Assembly (NCBI GenBank): GCA_034406715.1
Contig: CP137879.1
Span: forward strand, 62,001-126,000
Direction of reading: 5' to 3'
Length of the DNA: 64,000 nucleotides
From: Rhodotorula mucilaginosa
Lineage: Eukaryota > Basidiomycota > Microbotryomycetes > Sporidiobolales > Sporidiobolaceae
Part shown: in pieces, positions 1 to 9,857 of the stretch
How positions within the stretch are numbered: the first letter of the stretch is position 1
How the letters are laid out: each line of letters starts with the position of its first letter
The notes under the pieces: generated by a model
Told to the model about the DNA's origin: nothing
Databases searched by the model: none
The model's input: the letters and a program-made list of their open reading frames with translations, nothing else
Program-made: the position numbers and the translations under genes

Positions 1-1923
1 GCATTCGAGTTCTCGCCCGTCACCTCGATGCCCGTCACCATCGCCGGTGGGCCTCCCTCCGCTTCGCTCCTGTCGCAGTTTGCGCCGTCGACCGTCAAGG
101 CCAACTCGTCCATCTTTGACGACTTGCCGAACGACCTGCGGTCCGAGTTGCCGACCGTGCCCGAAGTTCCCGACATGTCGTTCACCTCGTCGACGCCGAT
201 GCGGCCGAGCTACATCAGTTCACCGACGGCCTTGTCCGAAGACGGCGACAGCCTGCCTTCGCCGACTTTTCCTTCGCCGGCGATGGCGCCGAACCTGCTC
301 TCGAGTCAGCAGACGTCGCCGAACGGAATCGCAAAACCGCTCCCGTGGTCGACGCCAGCCCCGCTCGCGAACCGTGGCGCCTCTCCGCCGTCCCTGTCGC
401 CGTCGGCGACGGTCCCTTCTTCGCCCCACCTGAGTCCTGCCAGCGGGATCTCTCTCTTGGCTGCCCGCCGTCCGACCCTGCTCGAAGCGCACGCCGACAG
501 CACCATGTCAAACTCGAGTACGGTTCTCGCGCCGTCTAAGCCCGCCTCGCCTACCGAAGAGACGCAAACATCGCCTGCACCGGTCAGCGAACCGGAGACC
601 AAGGCAGTCGAAACGCCGGAAGTCGCTCCTTCGGGCGAGGCGTCGCCCGCGCAGCAGCCTCAGCAAGACCAGGACGAACAGGACGATGGCGCCGGCGATG
701 GCTCCAAGACTCCCGGCGAGAAGGAAAAAGCCGGCAAGTCGAAGCGCCGAAAGCGCGGTGCTCGGAAAGAGAAGCGCGCAGCGCGTCAAGCCGAGCGCGA
801 GAGCGGGATCGGCTCGGGTTCCGGCGCTGCTTCGCCCGTCGCCTCGCCGCGCTCTGGCAAGTTGCCGACCGTCGACGAATCGCGCGCCCACGACCACGTC
901 CTCGAAGATCTCGCTGCTGCCTCGCAAGAACTCGCGCGGGAACTGAGCTCGACCCGGTCCGGCTCTTCGCATCGCAGTTCTCGACCGCGACCGGTACCGG
1001 GCTCTCGCTCCCTCGGCACGCAGTCGACCTCAGCGATACCGACTCTGACGCACGAGCCGCCGACGCCGGGTCCCGGCAAGCGCGGCGGCGGCATGTTTGG
1101 CCGGCTCAAGACGCTCGTCAACGAAGGCAATTCAGACCTCGAGGCCTTCAAGCGTCGAGTGGACGAACGAGACACTGCGATCGGAGCCAAGGCGGATACC
1201 TACTCTGCACCCGCTCAAATGCAGGGCGGGCGTGTCCCGCGCGGCAAGTACGACTCGCCGTTCTCGTCGCATGGCTCGATCGGCACCGCCAGCTGGGGGT
1301 CTACCCAAGAGGGCGACGAAGACGGGCGTGGTCGCGCACACGACCATTGGTCGTCCGCTCAGTCTCGCCGTGATCGTTTGGCCGACAGACGAGGACACCG
1401 ACCGGCGGGCGCTGCCGACTTTTCGCCCTCCGCGTCAAGCACCACCCGAGGCAACCCGTCTTCGACTTTCGAGTCTTCGGCCAGCAGGATCACGACGCCG
1501 TTGTCGAGCTTTGGCAGTGTCGGCTCGCCCATGGCTTCTTCGGCCGCCACCGTGCGCGACTGGCGCTCTCCAAGTCCCGCCGTCGTCGACAAGAGCGCCT
1601 CGACTTCGCGCGGCCGCAAGGAGGCCCCGGCTCCGGCGGCCGTCCGTCCCAAGCTCCGCGACGCCTCTACGGATACGAGCGACCTCGTCGTCAAGAAGAG
1701 CGTCGGCGTCGAAGTGGCGGTTCCACCACGCGCAGTTTCGGCTTCGCCGCTGGCGTCCGCCGCGCCTCCCAAGCCGACCGGCTCTGCCCCTCCCCTCTCG
1801 GCATCCTCGACGCCTCCACCACCTCCCCCCGTCAGCTCGAGTCCCGCACCGAAGACAAACAAGCTCTCCAAGATGTTTGGTTCCATCTCGGTCTTCAACC
1901 GCACCCAAGCTGGCGCGTCCTAA
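1..1923 (+). CDS. Ser/Pro/Ala-rich protein, 3' part of a gene running in from upstream
   Basis: The reading frame is open from base 1 to a TAA at 1921-1923, and the codons before the first ATG at 28 are also open, so the true start lies outside the window. The visible 640 or so residues are mostly low complexity: Ser/Pro/Thr-rich stretches, a strongly basic KR-rich patch (around residue 235-260 counted from the ATG at 28), and a short ordered-looking segment GGGMFGRLKTLVNEGNSDLE near residue 350. The C-terminus KLSKMFGSISVFNRTQ resembles that MFGRLK segment, so it may be a repeated short motif. No catalytic domain is visible and I do not recognise the family. A scaffold or signalling adaptor would fit the composition, but that is inference. 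Confidence 0.7.
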   Translation, partial: AFEFSPVTSMPVTIAGGPPSASLLSQFAPSTVKANSSIFDDLPNDLRSELPTVPEVPDMSFTSSTPMRPSYISSPTALSEDGDSLPSPTFPSPAMAPNLLSSQQTSPNGIAKPLPWSTPAPLANRGASPPSLSPSATVPSSPHLSPASGISLLAARRPTLLEAHADSTMSNSSTVLAPSKPASPTEETQTSPAPVSEPETKAVETPEVAPSGEASPAQQPQQDQDEQDDGAGDGSKTPGEKEKAGKSKRRKRGARKEKRAARQAERESGIGSGSGAASPVASPRSGKLPTVDESRAHDHVLEDLAAASQELARELSSTRSGSSHRSSRPRPVPGSRSLGTQSTSAIPTLTHEPPTPGPGKRGGGMFGRLKTLVNEGNSDLEAFKRRVDERDTAIGAKADTYSAPAQMQGGRVPRGKYDSPFSSHGSIGTASWGSTQEGDEDGRGRAHDHWSSAQSRRDRLADRRGHRPAGAADFSPSASSTTRGNPSSTFESSASRITTPLSSFGSVGSPMASSAATVRDWRSPSPAVVDKSASTSRGRKEAPAPAAVRPKLRDASTDTSDLVVKKSVGVEVAVPPRAVSASPLASAAPPKPTGSAPPLSASSTPPPPPPVSSSPAPKTNKLSKMFGSISVFNRTQAGAS

Positions 1924-2386
1924 GCTGTAGCATCCCCCCAATTCCTAAGCATCGCAAAGAACTCGAAACACACTGTCATTGTCTCGTATACTTTGTCGTT
2001 ATCGGCAGGCGTCCTTGCTGGCGTTTTCCGCGGCGAGCTCAATGATTCGCCTTGATCAATGAACTGCGTTCGCGAGCACATATAGAGGGTGGAGCGAGCA
2101 CTTATTCGGCACGCGAAGCTCTCTCTGATGGTTTATCAGGTCGTCGCCAGCGTGTCATCGCCAGTATGTAGCCAACTTTCTCCCTTCTCTGAGAAGCTCG
2201 CGGCGGGGCGAGTTTTTCGAGAACACCTGCTGCAGCCTCCTCGCTCTCTCCTAGGCAAGCCAGCCGCACGGATAAAGATGTGTGGAGATTGTGACACACT
2301 CATGATTGCAACGTAACCCGACGCCGACCGGATGTCCTACTCGCGAAGCGGCAATTGCAGGAAGCTATGTACCAACGGTGGTCCCT
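1924..2386. other. intergenic region, no gene seen
   Basis: This holds the 3' flank of the Ser/Pro-rich gene and the 3' flank of the minus-strand gene M1. Base composition drops here to the less GC-rich character of the accessory island. I see no supported ORF or RNA gene. Confidence 0.4.
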
Positions 2387-3378
2387 TTACAGGTATGACT
2401 GACCGTGGTATATGAGCCTGTGGCGGTAACCAATGAAGTGCTCGACAGAGGCTTCACGAGTGGAGCCACCGGCGAGACCGTCGTGAGTAGGAGCTTCATG
2501 GGTCGTCGAGACATTGCTAAGCCGACTCGGTCCCCGACGAGGTGGTCGCAGGTGTACCGGCTGAATTGAACGTCCGACCTCAGCACGATACAAGCGACGG
2601 CGCATGTGGAGATTGCTGGGCTCAGGAGTGCTTGACTGCAGATTGCGTTGTCCCATTTGGCGCCGAATTGCACAGATTCGGTGGGCAGTAAGCTGTTTAC
2701 AAGGTTTCTCGTAAGCCATCGGAATTGACTTGAGGAGAGCACAGCTTGAACCGAGCTGAACAAGGCAGGGAGGAAACAGATACTGACGGCCTCTGAACTG
2801 CCGGCTTCCGCCCTCCTTCTGAGTTCCCATTCCTAGGCAGTGCAGGTCTTCATCAGTCCATGAGGAATATGAGAAACCTGCTGCTGAGTGCACCTCACCA
2901 CAGCCAAAAGATACAGGTATGTTTGTTCCGTGTAGTCCATGTCGCGCTTGTATTCATCTGCCGACCAAAGCCATCAACATCAGCCAAACACTTGAAGCTG
3001 CACCGGTGTCAGCAGAAAAGACTGGACTTGCCTCTAGCTCATGTGAAGGAAAGTGGCTCTCGGAGGGGTAAGGATCGGGTTCAAGGTAGTGGTAAATCCG
3101 AATGTAGTGCCGCGCTGGACCTTCAAACCATGCCCACGCTGGCAACAGTGGACGTTGCGTCAGCTTGACTTTCCAGACGTACATAGGCTAGCATACAGAT
3201 AATTGACTCAAACTGTCAAATACTAGATGTTGTCACGGGCAGATGCGTCAAGACCGGTCAACGGTGCACGGATCTCTCCGCAAAGCAGAACATGGAACCC
3301 ACCTTGCTTTTCAAGCTCAGCTACCGTGAATTGCTGCAGAAACTCCTGTGTCTCGGTGTTTGGGGTGTAGACGGACAT
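2387..3378 (-). CDS. Unknown family M, copy M1 (multi-exon, possibly decayed)
   Basis: I do not recognise this family. It is supported by comparison with M2 at 4002-4969. Both start with an exon MxxxTPxxxxxEFLxxxTVxxLE (here MSVYTPNTETQEFLQQ) ending at a GTGGGT donor. Both then have an exon with a WxWxxGxA core (WAWFEGPARHYIRIYHYLEP), a short helical exon (DEYKRDMDYTEQTYLYLLAV), an exon EWELRRRAEAGSSEA, and a last exon ending GYRHRLIYHGQSYL and stop. Introns are short with CTGAC branch sites. One intron after the WAW exon would use a GC donor (GCAAGT). I could not bring the second and third exons into one frame with ordinary splice sites, so this copy may be a decayed paralogue. Motif TCCGCGGACAACCC lies about 200 bp before the ATG. 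No domain or localisation signal is evident. Confidence 0.45.
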
Positions 3379-4001
3379 CCTGCTGCCGGGCGATCCGGAG
3401 TGCGTTATGGAGTTGTAGCGTGTCTTGACTGATGTGTAACCCTCTCTTGGCTGTCACACCAAAGCACAGATCTTCTGCAGACTGGCGCAGCTCGGGATGT
3501 GAGAGGAAGAGGAGGAGGAAGAAGAACATGGATGGTCCGACTGCTGTGACAGGCCGCAGGGGCCTCTTCGGACCGGGTTGTCCGCGGAGGACGGACCCAT
3601 CACGTGTACCACGCGCCTCCGAACGCCCGTGGCATACGGCGCCTATATTCCTGGACAACCAAGTTATGGTGCGCAAAAGAGTCGGTCCCGATGGCTACTT
3701 GTGCGTGGCTATTCGCGGCGAAACAAGCGCGAGCAAGTGGCGCAACTTGAGAAGGTCCAGTTACATTACTCTTGCCGTCCCCTTGGGGTGCTGGAGACAT
3801 GCGTAGGCAGCTTGCACACTGAAGATGAACTCTATCATGCTTTCTTTGCAGAATGGGAGCAAGAATGTGGGGGTCAGACCGAAGGAGAATTTGAGATGTC
3901 GTTGCGAGCTGCTCCGATTTCCAGGCCACCAACGCTCCTTTGAGCCTGTCTATGGTCACCCTACACCCAGGTCCTGCAAGCCCTTCCTGCCTCTCCTCCG
4001 G
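3379..4001. other. M1 upstream / M2 downstream region
   Basis: Apart from the motif at 3575-3588, a minus-strand open frame covers 3600-3959 but has no paralogue or recognisable domain. I treat it as promoter and leader sequence of M1 rather than as a gene. Confidence 0.35.
3575..3588 (-). promoter_or_regulatory. Shared upstream motif TCCGCGGACAACCC (gene M1)
   Basis: Read in the sense of M1 the sequence is TCCGCGGACAACCC, about 200 bp before its ATG at 3378. The palindromic core TCCGCGGA followed by CAWCCC recurs in front of M2, N1, N2 and N3 in the same orientation. It is probably a binding site for a sequence-specific regulator; that is inference. Confidence 0.5.
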
Positions 4002-4969
4002 TCACAGGTATGGCTGGCTGTGATAGATGACTCGGCGGCGATAACCTTGGACATGCGAGAGAGAGGATGGATTGGCGGATGGTCCTTGTTCTTCCTCTTC
4101 TGGCGTCCAGGAGTGCTGGAGTCTGCTCTGTCTGTGAGGCCTTGGTGGGTGCCCATGCACTGCTTCCGCAGCGGAGCTGCCCCGTTGATGCGAATGGGCT
4201 TCTGATTGATTCGTGTTCTGCTGCCTCATATTTCTGCATCGACGCAAAGCGAGAACCTGCATGTTGGACAATGATGCAAGAGATGGGTAAGGGGCCACAG
4301 AGATATATAAGAAAGCAAGCAAATCTAGCTGTGATGTTGCACCACTGTGGGAACTGTGGGGACTCACCGCGCTGGAATCCCCACGGATGGCCCTCCGGTC
4401 AAGTTCCCATTCCTGCATAGGAAAAGTCTTTCTCAGCTGTGAAGAGGTTACTCAAAAGGCAAAAAGCAAAACGAACAGCAGCCTTGAGCTTCAGGAGGCT
4501 ATCTGCCACAGCTTTCAAGTTGTAATCAAGGATCTCTGCACGGGCACGCTATCAGTTGTGCAGGTGAACTAGCCCAGATCATTCAGCCTGCAAAGAGAAC
4601 AACATCCTTACGCCGTTGTTCAGCCTCAGCCAGCGAGTAGTGTGGCTGTTCTTCGGGATGCTGCAGCCATCGAAAGGATTGGCTCGCGTCACCTTGGAGC
4701 CATGTCCACACTGCATGCCCAATTGGAGGAGATCAGCACCCAGGATCTATTGCACGCACACAGGAGTATGGAGTGAAAAGTGAGACCATTTACGACTAGC
4801 ACGGCAGAGGTTGGGATGTAAACAGGCGGTCAGCATTCCGCATTCGGGCAGATTGGCCGACGCGCGCGTAGACAGGCGGAGCAGGGCACTCACCGGCTTC
4901 TTCGAGTTGTTCGACTGTCTGTCTGCTCAAAAACTCCCGTATGTGCTTGGCTGGGGTGAAGGTGGGCAT
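4002..4969 (-). CDS. Unknown family M, copy M2 (multi-exon)
   Basis: This is the better preserved partner of M1. The predicted start exon is MPTFTPAKHIREFLSRQ...EQLEEA (ATG at 4969), with a GTGAGT donor. A short second exon follows. The third exon reads WTWLQGDASQSFRWLQHPEE and ends ..AEAEQRR at a GTAAGG donor. Then come a helical exon EILDYNLKAVADSLLKLK, the exon EWELDRRAIRGDSSA with a GTGAGT donor, and a final Ser/Gln/Arg-rich exon ending GYRRRVIYHSQPYL and stop at 4002-4004. Splice phases agree for exons 1 to 3. Similarity to M1 is patchy but spans exon order, the EWEL exon and the C-terminus with its stop. No enzymatic motif, signal peptide or membrane segment is seen. Function is unknown. 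Confidence 0.5.
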
Positions 4970-6224
4970 GTTGGTGCGCAGAGCGTGAGCGTCAAGTTGT
5001 GGCACAGCTCTTGAGATGGCTCTCGGCAGCGGGCCTGTGCTCTTGTCCCGGCACCACCAGCAGACGAGAGCACTAGTGGGAAGAGTGTATGGAGGGAGAG
5101 AGCGCTCCTCTTCTTCCCGGACGCAGGCGCCTCTCGAGCAATCTCGTGACCGGGATGTCCGCGGAGGAGTGACACGCAACCGTTGCGTCCACAGACTGTA
5201 GCGAGCTGCACAAGCTCCCACTTCGCCGTAGCATGCAAGAAGCCAGGCATGCGCACGGAGTCGGCAGCGCGTCTCAAGCTGGCCCGCCAGCGCGTCGCTC
5301 TCCTTAGCGGAACGGACGCGGCAAGACTTATAGCCAACCGGCAGTGCACCGAGAAGACAGGCATCGCAGCGGCAGGATTGCGCGACAAAGCAGCTGAGTT
5401 TGACCACACATTCTCAGGTTGGGGTTCGGATGGCGCATCGGTCAGCGGGACCGGGGTGGTCGCTTCGGGCGAGGCGTTTTAGTTCTGCAGCCTCAGTCCG
5501 CTGCCGGACGTTGCATCCCGGCTCAGCATTAAGCAGACGTCAAGAGAAAGGGGCGGTGGAGCTTGGTAGTATAGCGAGTCGCTGCCCTAGATCGTGATCC
5601 TCTCGGCGGAGCAGGCGGCGTGTCGAAGAGAGGCAAGGGTCAGCGGCAGAGGTGCGCGCACTGTCGACAGCACTTCCGCTCGTTCTCAAGGCTTGGTAGC
5701 CGCGCCTGCCGCACTCTGTAGGCGGCCGTGAGTGGCGCTCCGCGGGCTGTGTGAGCGCCAGCTTATGCAGCGAGTCGCGTGCGGCGGTAACTTACGGAAA
5801 GAGCTGAGACACTGATGAAGATCAGCAGGCGGTGGTGGTGAGTCCAGCAACACGCGGGAGCAGCGGGTCGGCGCGCTGACGAGCCCGAGGGAGGAAACCT
5901 CATAAGCAGGCAGCTTCCTTGTCCCAGTGCTTGGAAAGAGCACACCTGCGGTTGGCTGCGGCCGGGCGGAAGCTGCGGCGACTTTTGATCGTTCCGCGTC
6001 AACCAGACTTTTTCTGGGGCAACGCAAAAACGCTCGCCGCCTCTTTGTTGCCGTCCACCACTCTACAGCCTGCTCTTGGCCTGCTATACGATATACACAC
6101 AGAGAGCACTGGCTTCTGCCCAACTTGCCCGCTCCCGAACCAAGAACCAGCTCAAAGCAAGTCTCGGAACCGCCCGCTCGACTTTTCCGACGTCTTTCCC
6201 CAACCCCCGCCTGAATCGCTCGGA
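4970..6224. other. M2 promoter and 5' flank of the next gene
   Basis: This holds the M2 upstream motif at 5152-5165 and, further right, GC-rich sequence leading to the plus-strand gene at 6225. Several long open frames overlap here on both strands, as expected in GC-rich DNA. None has a recognisable domain, so none is annotated. Confidence 0.4.
5152..5165 (-). promoter_or_regulatory. Shared upstream motif TCCGCGGACATCCC (gene M2)
   Basis: In the sense of M2 the sequence is TCCGCGGACATCCC, about 185 bp before the ATG at 4969. It is the same 14-base element, orientation and spacing class as at M1, N1, N2 and N3. Confidence 0.5.
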
Positions 6225-6989
6225 ATGGCTTCCTACGGTGCGCAAAGCTGCCAGGGTCTCTCACAGAGACCCCAAGAAGCTGACCCGCGAGCGTACACAG
6301 GCCTCTCGGTGTTGCCTTCGCTCGCCGACTCGTCGCCCAACATGGATCGCCTCGCTCTCGGCGCCCGAAACGGCAACCCTCCCTCGCCGCTGTACGGTGA
6401 CGAGAACCCCCTCGGATCCTACTTTGCCATGCCGACTGCCGCCATGTACTCCCCCGCCGGTGGTTCCGGCACCCGCCGCGAGTCCAACGCCAGTGAGAGC
6501 AGTTCCGAATCGACGTCAGACGACGATTCGTCGTCGTCTTCGGCCAGTCGACCCTTCTCGCCCCATGTGACCAGGGCGGCTTTGCACGGCTCTAAATCCT
6601 CTACACACGGTCACGTGGCCAGTAGAGTGGCGGGCTCCTCGTCTGCGTCATCGTCATCACTCGCGTTGGCGGTCTCGGCGCGCAGTCCGTCGGCCTTGGC
6701 AGCATCCGTTTCGACCGCCCCCATCGTCGCCGAAGACAACGACGACGACGACGACGCCGCGCCGATCCAGCCCCTGCCGATGCACCTCCCCCGACCCAAG
6801 ACGAAGCAAGATCGCGACCGCGAGCGCGCAGCCGGGCGCGGACCCTCGAACGCCGGCGTCAAGCGCGAAGGACTCGGGACCCGCTTGGCGAGGAAACGCG
6901 CGGACAGCCTCAAGTGGGCCAAGTATGCCAACGTCGCGACCTTCCAGGTCGAACTCGGGCTCAGCAACGACGAGCTCCGGTCCGGGTGA
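6225..6989 (+). CDS. Uncharacterised acidic, Ser-rich protein
   Basis: A single open frame of about 254 residues runs from ATG 6225 (MASYGAQSCQGL) to TGA 6987-6989. The frame continues upstream to 5919, but sequence before 6225 reads like a leader. The protein has a Ser/Asp/Glu-rich block (about residues 90-115), an Ala/Ser-rich stretch, a run of aspartates (EDNDDDDD) near residue 170, and a basic C-terminal part (KTKQDRDRERAAGR, LARKRADSLKWAKYANVATF). The C-terminal 40 residues look ordered and could be the conserved part. No family is recognised. Basic and acidic tracts suggest a nuclear or nucleic-acid-associated protein, which is inference. Confidence 0.55.
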   Translation: MASYGAQSCQGLSQRPQEADPRAYTGLSVLPSLADSSPNMDRLALGARNGNPPSPLYGDENPLGSYFAMPTAAMYSPAGGSGTRRESNASESSSESTSDDDSSSSSASRPFSPHVTRAALHGSKSSTHGHVASRVAGSSSASSSSLALAVSARSPSALAASVSTAPIVAEDNDDDDDAAPIQPLPMHLPRPKTKQDRDRERAAGRGPSNAGVKREGLGTRLARKRADSLKWAKYANVATFQVELGLSNDELRSG

Positions 6990-7401
6990 GCGTTCGCGGG
7001 ACGACGGCGCGACCGAGGAGGTCATTTCGGGAGCCGGACTCTTGGCCTTTTTTCCCTTTCGCTCCTTCATCCGCTCTACCACTACAGACACACGCTTCCT
7101 CCGACACTGTACCATCTCACTCTTTCCCCTTTTTTGTTGTCATCATTTTGCTCCGGTTCACTCGCCCGACTTTTTCGTCCCTCGGAATCTCTTGCGCATC
7201 CCTTTTCGCATTTCAGTTGCAATGTGTTGTACAAAGCGCGTCTATCACCCTTTGTTGACATCTTTCCTGCGCTTGGCGCGGTTTTCTCTGCGTACACTGG
7301 AACGAGTAATCTTTCTTGACTTGAATGATTTCCAACCGAGAAAGGTGCCTCTGGATCAATCTAGATGAAGAATGAGAAGCGTGCCGCACAAGTTCCCACA
7401 A
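6990..7401. other. intergenic region between convergent genes
   Basis: This is the 3' flank of the plus-strand gene ending at 6989 and the 3' flank of the minus-strand M3 gene. It contains T-rich tracts and no supported gene. Confidence 0.4.
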
Positions 7402-8795
7402 TCAGAACGTGCGTCCGTAGATGCGCGAGCGACGGTAGTGTCCGACTCGCCCGACCGCGCGACCGCTGAGCGAGTGCTCCATGTCTCCGTCAGCGCTCTC
7501 TGAGAACGAGAGGAGGGAGCTCCGCCTACGCCTCTGGCGCTGCGAACTATCCCGTAGCCCGTAACGCCTCAGAAATTCACGTGCGTTGTTCTCGTAAGTT
7601 GGCTGGAAATAGTCGGGCCAGTCGTACGCAATCTTGTTGAGCAGTTCGCTGTCACCGCGTTTGGTAAGCTTGATCAGGCTGTTGACCTCGTCAATCTTGC
7701 ATTCATTGGAGTCTGTGTCAGTTGAGTAGTTACACTAGCTGAGCAGCGGACTTACGCAATGCCTCTTATACGCGTAACGGTCGCTGTAGCCGAGTGGCGG
7801 AAATAACGCCTCGTCGGCGCTGTCCAAGGCTGGTGGTTGCAATCTGTTAGCAGATTTCATGCATGCACAGCTAGGTCTCCCAACTTGGACGCACTTGGTT
7901 CAACTAGTGTCAAAGGTTTAGGAAAGGGACAGAAGGGTCAATTTCTTGACTGCCCAAGCGGAAATGGGAACTAAATCACCAGCATTAACTACGGGAAGAC
8001 CATAGCAGGTGCAAAGGGTATGTCAGCAATCCAGCAAGAAAAGCAACCCGGCCCACTCACGGTCTTCAAGCAGCCGATCAAGCTGTGGCAGAGGTAGAAT
8101 TCGCTCGGTAAGTGATGCGAAACAAATCAGGGCGGGCCGCGGCGGCATACTACTGACTTCAGTGTTAGCCTGCCGGTAGATTGACAGGTAGTGTTGCATA
8201 GTGGGCTTAGTGAGCACGTCGCTGGCTGCCTCGAGGCGCTCTTTAAGCTCGGTGAGGCGGGCTCGACCTTTCGTTGACTTTTTCGTCTTGAGTTGTTCCT
8301 CTGCGCTCAAACCATCCGAGGTCAACTGGTTGCCCAGGTCATTCAGATATGCCCAGGGAACTTACCAATACTCTCTGTAAACATTTCGGGCAATTAAACA
8401 AATCAATTAGCTGTGCATGAGATCACGTCGCGCTCGAGTTGTGTGACGGGGAGGGGCGTACTGATCTTGCGCGGGACTGAATGCAGGGCATAATCGGCTT
8501 TCCGCATCTTGAGCACGTCATCTCTGTTATCCGAATTGAGGAGTGTGCGCCAAGCTGGAAGCAAGGGCATGTAGAGAAGAGGCGGACCGGGAACATGATT
8601 AGCTCAGGCCCTCCGTTGAAACTTGAAAAGTGGCGAGGCGCTTCACCCACCTTCACGGACTGCAGGTTACAACAATCTATGTGTGAGCACAAGATTGCTC
8701 AACAATTGACCAATTCCTGTGGACTTACTACTTTTTGAGCTATTTTCTAGGTGGCTGTTGAAAGCTTTGATGGACTCTTGGACGCTGTCTGTCAT
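7402..8795 (-). CDS. Unknown family M-like, copy M3 (many small exons)
   Basis: The exon chain can be read in one frame. MTDSVQESIKAFNSHLENSS is followed by a 26-nt exon (NCCNLQSVK) and an exon LGAHSSIRITEMTCSRCGKPIMPC with a Cys pair pattern CxxC...C. Next come a possible 9-nt micro-exon (RVL), a coiled-coil-like exon (LTSDGLSAEEQLKTKK...YLSIYRQANTE), LDRLLED, LNAGDLVPISAWAVK, ALDSADEALFPPLGYSDRYA, and a last exon IDEVNSLIKLTKRGD...REFLRRYGLRD. It ends RVGHYRRSRIYGRTF with the stop at 7402-7404. Most introns have consensus ends, one acceptor would be AAG. The C-terminus closely matches the decayed copy at 9172 and loosely M1/M2. No known domain is recognised; the CxxC could bind zinc. Confidence 0.5.
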
Positions 8796-8946
8796 TCTTG
8801 ACTGAGGCGTGAGTTTGCGTGTGGAGGACTGCCTTTCGGGTTTCTGTGCGGGAGCTAAGATGGGGTGCGGATTCCGAAGGTGAAGAATAGGAGAAAGCCA
8901 TGCAATCTATGCAGATGCAGACATCGTTCAAAGGACGTTTCTCCGC

Positions 8947-8958
8947 GGGATGTCCGGA
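8947..8958 (-). promoter_or_regulatory. Variant of the shared upstream motif (gene M3)
   Basis: In the sense of M3 the sequence is TCCGGACATCCC followed by GCGGAG, about 150 bp before the ATG at 8795. It keeps GGACATCCC but changes the palindromic core, so it is a weaker example of the element. Confidence 0.3.
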
Positions 8959-9171
8959 CGCCGGACACCGCCACAGGTGCTCGCCCCCCCTTCACTCGCG
9001 TGATAGGCGGGCCGCGGAATGCCGGCGAATGTCCATCTATAGCCGACAAACCTGGACCCGCTGTGAGCTTCTCACTACCTTGTCTCGAGGGGTGACCTTG
9101 CAACATCCCAAAGTAAACTTCCTCCACGACAAACACGTTCAAATGCTAGCATATATCTGCTGCACCTTGCT

Positions 9172-9300
9172 TCACCCTGCGCATCCGTAGATACGCAAGC
9201 AACAACAGTGTCCAACCGGACAACCGGACAAGCTGCTGACGAAGAAGGGGCCTTCGAAGGGGAGTGTGCTCACAACAAACTCCCCGGACCTCCCGGGAAG
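9172..9300 (-). pseudogene. Decayed 3' end of an M3-like gene (M4)
   Basis: On the minus strand the frame ending at TGA 9172-9174 reads VGHCCCLRIYGCAG and stop, against VGHYRRSRIYGRTF and stop in M3. The DNA match continues upstream for roughly 100 bp and then fades, so only a 3' remnant is recognisable. Relative to M3, most changes in the matched part are C to T at CpG sites on the sense strand (CGT to TGT, CGC to TGC, TCG to TTG), turning two Arg and a Ser codon into Cys, Cys and Leu. This looks like an inactivated tandem copy. Confidence 0.45.
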
Positions 9301-9857
9301 GCAGCTTAAGCTTGCCACGCTTGCCAAAAACGTTTCTGACCACTTTTTGCTTTACTATACAGTAGGAATGTCGATGGGGTGGCTTCTCACTGCTTGCCAG
9401 CTCCATCCCTTTCACGCGACTCAACTCCCACCAATCCACATTTGAGTCTCTTTCTCACTCCTTCTTGTCAAGGAAGTGAATGTTCAGATTGAAGATGGTC
9501 ATACTCAATAGTATCAGACTTGACCGGACAGCAGTGCCTCAAGCCCCGTCGTGCACCGCCCAGGAGTTTACGGAAGTTGGTTGAGCATCTCAGTTGACTT
9601 CTTGGGGAGCCCTTGCTCTCCCCTCTCGAGCGTCATCACTTCTTCACATATTTGTTCTGAAGTTTTAGGTCTCGCTTGCTCATTCCAGACTGTCCATGGC
9701 TCCTTGTCTGTGATCCGCTACCCTCAGGGCCTCCAACCTGCGCAGAGGGCATTTTGCATCAAGCTTGAGAAACCAGACTTTTCTTCCTGCATACTTCTAG
9801 GAGAGGACCACATTCAGTTCAGGTGTTTCATACCTAGGGACGAACAATAATTGCACA
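9301..9857. other. low-GC spacer, no supported gene
   Basis: A plus-strand open frame at 9551-9850 (about 99 residues) has no paralogue in the window and no recognisable domain. I leave it unannotated. The segment is the 3' flank of N1 and lies inside the less GC-rich island. Confidence 0.35.

Noticed and set aside
2300-5500. The island as a mobile-element remnant
   Set aside because: I looked for terminal repeats and for protein signatures of known mobile elements and found none. The paired exon structure of M1 and M2 explains the sequence better.
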